Positions 57,997 through 64,000 of a DNA stretch of 64,000 nt are shown in pieces. A program made the translations under genes and the position numbers. The number at the start of each line of letters is the position of its first letter. Position 1 is the stretch's first letter. This stretch comes from Topomyia yanbarensis. Taxonomy: Eukaryota; Arthropoda; Insecta; Diptera; Culicidae. The stretch lies in assembly GCF_030247195.1 (NCBI RefSeq), contig NC_080672.1, positions 348,872,413-348,936,412 of the forward strand, read 5' to 3'. The notes beneath the pieces were generated by a model. That model saw only the letters and a list, made by a program, of their open reading frames with translations. It was not told the origin of the DNA and made no database searches.

Positions 57997-58011
57997 CCTA
58001 GGCCCATAACC
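57997..58011 (-). other. Copia primer-binding site (tRNA-iMet internal fragment)
   Basis: Directly after the 5' LTR the minus strand reads GGTTATGGGCCTAGG. This is complementary to the anticodon-arm region of initiator tRNA-Met (GGGCCCATAACC), not to its 3' end. The same half-tRNA primer is known for Drosophila copia. Confidence 0.8.
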
Positions 58012-58498
58012 TCTTGGAGATAAACTCAGAGGCAACACCCAACAGGCAGCACAGTACACCGAATGACCGGAACAACGCGTGATATGTGAAAGAAACTCGG
58101 GACGCAAATCGTGAACGTGTTTATTCAAGCTAATGCTACAGTGGAATGGATGGTACATTTTGCTTTCTCTGTCTGCTGACAACTAGGTTGTCCAGTTGCG
58201 CCAGGTATAAATCTAGAGAAAATTTTCAATAGGACGTAAGTAACAATGAGAGATTCTCTTTGAGGTCTTTCTCTTCTGTTCATTACTCGGCCATTTCAAC
58301 ATTTACTACTCTACTCTTTGCATAATATTGTAGTAAAAACCGTCGGCTTTCGATATGTACTGGAAAATTAATACAAGTGTTGTAATGACGTCGTAATAAA
58401 CGAAAGAGAAAGTAAAGTAAAGAGAGGCTCTCAATGTTACTTACGTCCTATTGAAAATTTTCTCTAGAAATATTACTCCCACTTTTACACTGCCAACA
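58012..58498 (-). repeat. Copia 5' LTR, split by a MITE
   Basis: Same sequence as the 3' LTR once the MITE 58213-58467 and one AAAT are removed (228 bp remain). Confidence 0.87.
58213..58467. mobile_element. MITE family B, copy E (255 bp, TSD AAAT)
   Basis: Ends CTAGAGAAAATTTTCAATAG / inverse, with AAAT at 58209-58212 and 58468-58471. The empty site in the 3' LTR (GTATAAATATTACTC) shows AAAT once, which proves the 4-bp duplication. Confidence 0.93.
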
Positions 58499-58503
58499 CT
58501 AAT

Positions 58504-60603
58504 TAGCTGCTCCATTGGCGAATCAAAGCGCGATTGAAAAATGTGTTGTTCACGCGTGCCTGAGCTATTTTTGTGCATCCGGAAATTTTACAACCTTTTT
58601 CAAAATTCCCTATCCAGTGTTTCATAAATGAAAGCAGCTCTTGCACTTCTCCGGTAAGCGTCGAAATTATAGCTTCAGCTCATTTTACTTCGGCGGATAT
58701 TATTGCAAGTAAGAAAAGCTGCGAAAACCGCATATTCTTCCTTTATTGGACGGATGGATTCTCCGACGTGATGCAGGACGTTCATAGTCGCAATATGACA
58801 AAAATAACATAACCTTTTATAATTCAGAGTAGGTTTTGCAATACTTCAAAACTTCATGAACTATAATTTACCAAAATTTTACCGCAATAAAGTAAAAGTA
58901 ATTTCTTACCATAACTTTTATATTCCATATCAAAATAATTTGTATTTACCTGTAAGAATATCGTTTAGAAATTCACTTTCTTTATAAAAATTAACCCATC
59001 ATCCTTTTTGTAATTGCAGGCCTGACAGACAGGTGTCTCACAACACGTTTTAGTTTTGCTTTGATTCTTCAATTGCCTGCTTTTGCAAGTGCATAATGCG
59101 AAAAAACTGATTTTCATCAATTTTTGAAGTTTTTGTATTTGCGCTACCGGGAAAACACTAAACACTGACACAAGAGCGAAAAATATGACGCCAGACAGGA
59201 TCAATCCAGAGTTTTTAATAGTAGAGTTGCGTAAAGAGGGTTGGCAACATTGGACCAATCATTGGTCTTTTTTAAATTTTGGCAACCTTTTATTTTTAGT
59301 TAAATTTCAAATGACTTCACCCGAACGCTTCAGTTAGAAATTAACTTTGTGCATTTAAAAATTGAAAATTAAGTGTTTAGTTTTATTTTGTAAAAATCAG
59401 TACGATAAATAACATCGTATAAAGATTTTAAGCTTTTTCCGGTTCTCAACTGATCCGCAACTAAGAACGAAATGCATTGATTTTTGCCGCTTGCCGTCTG
59501 ATTGGGGTGTGACAAAAAACAGTCGAATTTGCAGCGTAAGATAAATTTGAATAAGTACATATGTATAAGTGGAATGCATACACAAATTTGTCAAAATTTT
59601 AGCTGCACTTTAACTATGAGAAATACCTTCATATTTCCACTGTCGGTGGAAGATTATTAACACTACCCAGAGCTGTTCCGGTGTTTGAAATAGTGCCAAA
59701 TTCGAATATCAGTGAACATATATTTTTTAATAATCGTCATTAAGCGAAATATGCCTGGTTTTAAATAATGTTAATATTACATCATTGAATTTTTTCTCAT
59801 AATTATAATCACATAACGATACTCCCCACGCATTCGAGCATTGTTAATCTTCGTGTCCGATAGGTAGACGTTTTGAGTGTTCAATAGGTAGATTTGCTTC
59901 AGTCTTTGCGCAACTGTTCTTTATAAACTGTGGATCAATCAAGTTCACACCTCACTGCGCAACTTTTCTACGATCAATGATGCTAATGATCGAATAAAAT
60001 ACTTTTGGGATCACAACTAGCTTTAATTTTGACATGAGTTTGCTTCGAACAGCCAGTCAGAGAGTTTTCAGTTGCTAGTTTCTAGTTATTGCTAGTGGTG
60101 GATATGTTTTGATCCACTGAAAATTGGTTAGCATATATGAATATCTACTGCTAAGCATATAGAGCCAAGTAGTCAGGTGTTGCGAAAATTAGATGATAGT
60201 GAGAAATCATGTATACAGACGTTATGTTGTAGTGTGTAGACTAAAAAGTTCCAACAGAAGCAATTGATATTCCGTGGGAGAAATAAATAGATGGTGGATT
60301 GTGTGGTGCATTTATGTTGGAAGATAGCAACAGTGTTAGTGCTTGAAGAGAGAATGAAATATATCCTGTTGTTGTTGCTTGATCCCGGGGCTGAGTCGGA
60401 CCTAACTCTGGTCGCAGCCAGCTCATCCATGTTCACGGTGGTTGGGTGGTGATTTAGTTTCGCCTCAAGCAAAAACCTCATGAATGTACCTTGCCTGCAA
60501 GGCCATCAGGATGAGTACCCTTTCTTTTAATTTTTAACTCATTGTACTAAGTTGTATTCCCGTACACGGGAACGCGTAATCGTCTATAATATATTCATAT
60601 TAT
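58504..60603. other. Intergenic, no gene seen
   Basis: 2.1 kb. A minus-strand frame at 58965-59258 (97 codons) has one hydrophobic segment and a CTCKSR..CC..CQAC cluster but no known fold; I do not call it a gene. 59998-60025 repeats a phrase (ACTAGCTTTAATTTTGACAT) also found at 63245. Confidence 0.35.
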
Positions 60604-60840
60604 GAAGACTTTTTTTTTCATTGGGTCCGATCTGCGAATGAGGGCCCTCTTTTTTTCGCTTTCTCTTTCGATTGTTGCCGCGAAACCATAAAACTTTTTA
60701 AACATTTATCGGTATGTTTCGAAAGATCAAGGTTTTTACTAGCTTATTATGCATACAGTTTACGGAAAATCAGAAAGGTGACCGAGTAATTCGCGGAAGA
60801 GAGGGTGAACAAAGAGAGCCTCTCTTTTGCGGGGTGGACC
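60604..60840. mobile_element. MITE family B, eroded copy F
   Basis: The left end GAAGACTTTTTTTTTCATTG and the core (TTTACTAGCTTATTATGCAT, GTGACCGAGTAATTCGCGGA, AACAAAGAGAGCCTCTC) match copy C. The right end is worn (GGACCTGTTGAGGAGG), so no TSD remains. Confidence 0.7.
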
Positions 60841-62396
60841 TGTTGAGGAGGAATCACATCTGATATTGAGATGGCGTCTATTTGTGTGTGTGCCGATGAA
60901 GGAACTTGGTCATATAATGGCTGTAATTGTGGGTGCTGCTGGAGAAGAGCGAGTAGAATGTGATCTGAATGTTTAATCTCTCTCTCCTTCTCTCGCCCCA
61001 CTGAGCATGTAAGTGGCTATACGCGACGCGATTCTCTATCAGCGTCTCTTTTTTTTGATGGTGAAACTGAGTTCTCTTGTTATGTTTAGGGTCTCTTACA
61101 CGAATACTACTGACAAAAGTGGGCAGGGTATGTATATGGTGTGTAGAATGTGTTAAATGTGTGCAGGTCTTCGAATTGTTTGGCGGCTCAGTTTGGAACT
61201 TTGGAAGTGGCAGCAACGAATACATAATGTAATAATATACGAATAGCTCAGAATGGTGCTATTGTATGTGTTCGGAGAACAAACACAGTTCTTTACTCTT
61301 TTTCACAGATTGCAGATCTCCGAGCATCTCCATACATACAAATTTAAATATGTTTTGATAGACATTAAAATATTTATATTTTTATCCGTGTTGTTGATGT
61401 TGTATGTGACTGCCTCCATTTAGCTGCATGTGACTAGTTTTGACGTTCCGTACCGGTCACGGAAGCATGATGTGTCGTGTGAGTCGTGCTTGATAATGAG
61501 ATACAGAGAGATCTTGTGGACGGTGTATGTGTTGGTTCTTGGGAGCGATTGCTTACCCACGGAATGGGGGACTGATAGAGAGTGATTTGCGTGGTGTTGC
61601 ATTGTTTGCTGTTGGGAGACTCGTGGGTGGGAGCGCCTGGTGTGTGGGGCTCTGACGAGAGGTGGATTGATGTGTATTGAATCGGTGCGTCTTGTGTTCG
61701 CCAAATGAATCGATTGCAAGAGGTGGATTCTGTGCAAGGGTTGTAAGGGTGACGGAATGAGTGTGTGTGTCTGTTCTTGTTCGCTGTAGGGTGGGGTTGT
61801 TCATTGAATACCTGAGAGTTGAATGTTGTCTGTGAGCTCTGGCCCCTTGTTGCTTCCCATTCACAATTGTTCAATTGTTACGTGGCGAGAGAGTCGAGAG
61901 GTACGCTGGTGTTTTGGTTAGATAACTCGTTGCAATGAGTAGTGGCTTATTTGACGACTTGAACACCATCGCGGTTGCATGTGTACAAAGAGTGGGACCC
62001 GCACACAGCGATATTCCACCTGATTCAACTCACTGTCGAGGGTCCCACCCAATGTAACATCATCCTTGTACAAAATGAATGCACGTGGATTCGTCCATAG
62101 GATATTAGTATCAATTGAGTTCTTGTCGGTCGGTTTCACGAACACTGATGCGGTTTCTTGGTTGAAAACGGACCCATTTGCTTTTGCCATCTTGTTATTT
62201 TCCACCAGCTGGTGATGTGGTCGTTGTGTCATGCGATGTGTACATATATGAGCCGTAAAAGATATCATCCTGGTCTATACACATAATCACTGTCTACGGG
62301 CTTAAGGCTTTAACTTCTGCCCTTTTACCCAGTGATGTGGTAATAATCTCTTGTATAGTTGAGCTGTTAATCGTGGGGTCCTCCTTCAACTCGAGT
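60841..62396. other. CA/GT-skewed intergenic, one unknown frame
   Basis: The minus strand is rich in CACACA/ACCAAC phrases and yields long low-complexity H/T/S/P frames (61420-61874) that I do not accept. At 61918-62268 a 116-codon minus frame (start MISFTAHICTHRMTQ) reads more like protein: NGSVFNQETASVFVKPTDKN, AFILYKDDVTLGGTLDSELN. I cannot name it. Confidence 0.3.
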
Positions 62397-62570
62397 ATAT
62401 GTATGTAATTGTGTATATGTGTGTATGTATGTATACATGTATTACAATGCGTATATGTATGTAGGTAATTGTATATATATGTGTGTATGCATGTATGTGT
62501 ATATTTTTATGTATACATGTGTGTATATATGTGTATGTGTTTATGTGTGTATATGTACATATAAATGTTC
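62397..62570. repeat. (TATG/TGTA)n microsatellite
   Basis: About 170 bp of GTATATGT-type repeats with interruptions. Confidence 0.85.
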
Positions 62571-63668
62571 AAAAAATGGTTGCATTATACACGGGATTGT
62601 TTTGTAGTGTACACATATTAATGCGAAAAACTGATACTTCTGGATTGAAGTCAGATCTTCCTCCAATTACAGCTCCTTGGAGATCTCCAATGGAACAACT
62701 TACACAAGTCCAACAGGCAGTAACACCAGACTAGGAGAAACGGAAGCGCTGAGGAAAACACGGAGTCTATCGGTTCTTTTTCATTATTTCCCCTTTTCTT
62801 TCTTAAATAAGCAGGAATTCAAGAAATGTGGATGACAGTTAAAGGAGACATAAATGGGAGATAGGAATGAAGGTAGAAAACTGAAAAAATGGTAAGTTCT
62901 AGTACACATGTGTTATGTTATATATATACAAATTGAACCATTATACTAAATACGCGTCGATTTCCTGCTTGAATGGAATCGAAAGTTTTACTGTAATGTT
63001 ACAATCCAATTGATACAAACATTACAGTAAGGCGGGGCTAGTTGATGGAACGATGATCTCGGAACATGTCTGGCACTGTACACGAAATGGGTCATCGGAA
63101 AATCAATTGAGCTAACACCTTCCTAAATCCGTGAACCAAGTTATTTGCATGAATGTTTAAATACATGCAAACATCTTTTTTCTGTAAATCACTACCAGCT
63201 AGTGGGAGATAGTAAGGTTAACACACACACACACACACACACACAACTAGCTTTAATTTTGACATCCGTATTGATACGCACTCGGAAACAGAATGAATTA
63301 ATGCGCGCGTGAATGAATGATGTTCACAAGGAACATCTACAAACTTCGTAGGGGAGACCGGGGCTAGTTGGCGGTGTTTTCAGTTTTCATTTTTTACCGC
63401 TTTGATTTTGATAGATCTTGCAAAATAGAACACGTTACATGAAAGCGTAGACTGTTGGCAACATCTTTGAATTTTATGAAAATGATTGATACGTTGTTTT
63501 CATTTCTAGAGACAAAAATATTTGACACGAAAAAGCCGCCAGCTTACCCCAGCCCCGGGGTAAGTTGGCGGAATGACAGAAAATAAGCAATCAAATGGAA
63601 AATTGAAAACATCAGTGGTCCTTATGAAATGTGGTTGTTAAGTAATTGATATTTTGAAAATGAATTTT
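62571..63668. other. Intergenic with an (AC)12 tract and TIR-like phrases
   Basis: 63221-63245 is a pure AC repeat. GGGGAGACCGGGGCTAGTTGG at 63351 and the inverse-like GCCGCCAGCTTACCCCAGCC near 63535 form an imperfect inverted pair, probably an old MITE. No gene. Confidence 0.45.
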
Positions 63669-63980
63669 TGTTACAATTTGTTATCACCTAGCAGTAGGGT
63701 TACTACGCCTATAAAATGAATTCTATTTATACATTAACTAATACCAAGAGAATAAATAAATATGCATGAACTTCCGGATTAGATTATAGGATAGTGAACT
63801 CTAAACGTATAAAATAGTGAACTCTAACACACTCAATCAGTAGCAATTGAGATCTCGATCAAATAGAACGTGTTTTTCATATCGCCGTATTCACAAGCGT
63901 CGTGCCTTGTCCGAAATCCACGCGGAAGAACAAAGAAAATCCTTCTCGTCGCTGCACTCTTTTTTTTATTAAATCAAACA
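63669..63980 (+). repeat. 5' LTR of an LTR retrotransposon entering from the right
   Basis: Ends AAATCAAACA at 63980, just before a primer-binding site. The left limit at TGTTAC (63669) is a guess from the TGTT...AACA pairing. A promoter is visible: TATAAAA at 63808-63814 and initiator TCAGT about 30 bp downstream (63837-63841). The element body lies beyond base 64000. Confidence 0.6.
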
Positions 63981-63981
63981 G

Positions 63982-63998
63982 TGGTGCCGAAACCCGGG
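63982..63998 (+). other. Primer-binding site complementary to tRNA-Phe
   Basis: TGGTGCCGAAACCCGGG is the exact complement of the 3' end of insect tRNA-Phe including CCA (...CCCGGGTTTCGGCACCA), as I recall that tRNA. It sits one base after the LTR end. Confidence 0.75.
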
Positions 63999-64000
63999 CT

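Larger units (their letters stand above)
54292..58498 (-). mobile_element. Ty1/copia element, internally deleted, 5-bp TSD
   Basis: Matching LTRs at 54292-54530 and 58012-58498, with the 5-bp target duplication CTAAT at 54287-54291 and 58499-58503. The LTR runs TGTTGG ... CCAAGA. The interior has a copia-type primer site, decayed gag-protease-pre-integrase, and a purine tract AAGAAGGAG beside the 3' LTR. Most of integrase, RT and RNase H is missing. Two family-B MITEs (one in the 5' LTR, one near the 3' LTR) and two other MITEs have inserted. Confidence 0.9.

Noticed and set aside
61420..61874. Long H/T/S/P-rich minus-strand frames
   Set aside because: They are low-complexity CA-rich DNA read in three overlapping frames; none is better than the others.

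Overview
The window is animal nuclear DNA with short spliced genes set in a dense, nested field of transposable elements. I read it as a culicine mosquito, probably Aedes. Three single-copy-type insect genes are present: two CRAL-TRIO lipid-binding paralogues, TFIIE-beta, and a GH20 beta-N-acetylhexosaminidase. Introns are short (60-193 bp) with GT..AG ends. The repeats include an I-clade LINE, BEL/Pao, Ty1/copia and Ty3/gypsy remnants, tRNA-type SINE sequence, hAT and mariner-type MITEs, and a dispersed repeat I associate with culicine genomes (4293-4430, 47410-47650). Species assignment is inference.

Layout. 1-3469: an apparently intact I-clade non-LTR element on the minus strand, cut by the window edge. 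3470-9690: a decayed non-LTR reverse transcriptase remnant present twice at a fixed 5217-bp offset, a TIR element, and an inverted pair of tRNA-like sequences. 10372-11397 and 19187-20203: two CRAL-TRIO genes on the minus strand, each encoding 318 aa, with one intron at the same codon. Between them lie MITEs, including a hAT MITE with a perfect 8-bp target duplication. 20571-22240: a poly(A)-tailed insertion with a 22-bp target duplication that carries an (AT)n tract. 22666-23689: TFIIE-beta in three exons. 24166-26695: a BEL/Pao element with internally inverted LTRs. 26696-33800: mostly noncoding, with TIR elements, a GGGTC-rich minisatellite and a three-deep MITE nest.

33870-41131: the hexosaminidase gene. 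Two different first coding exons (34808-34890 and 38926-39038) end in the same splice phase and can join the same large exon (39232-40966). One encodes a secretion signal and the other a membrane anchor. This is the most interesting host-gene observation.

41300-64000: hairpin elements and gypsy debris, then an 8.4-kb unit (43928-52324) with 12-bp terminal inverted repeats and a 10-bp target duplication. Inside it are a SINE, LINE ORF1 debris, a mariner-type MITE and a decayed piece of glycogen branching enzyme. A rearranged Ty1/copia element follows (54292-58498), with both LTRs, a 5-bp target duplication and a tRNA-iMet internal-primer binding site. The window ends in the 5' LTR and tRNA-Phe primer site of another LTR element.

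A recurring theme is a set of 235-261-bp MITEs that all duplicate a 4-bp AT-only target (AAAT/ATTT/AATT). They insert into one another, into LTRs and next to genes. No CRISPR, operon or prokaryotic feature is present.
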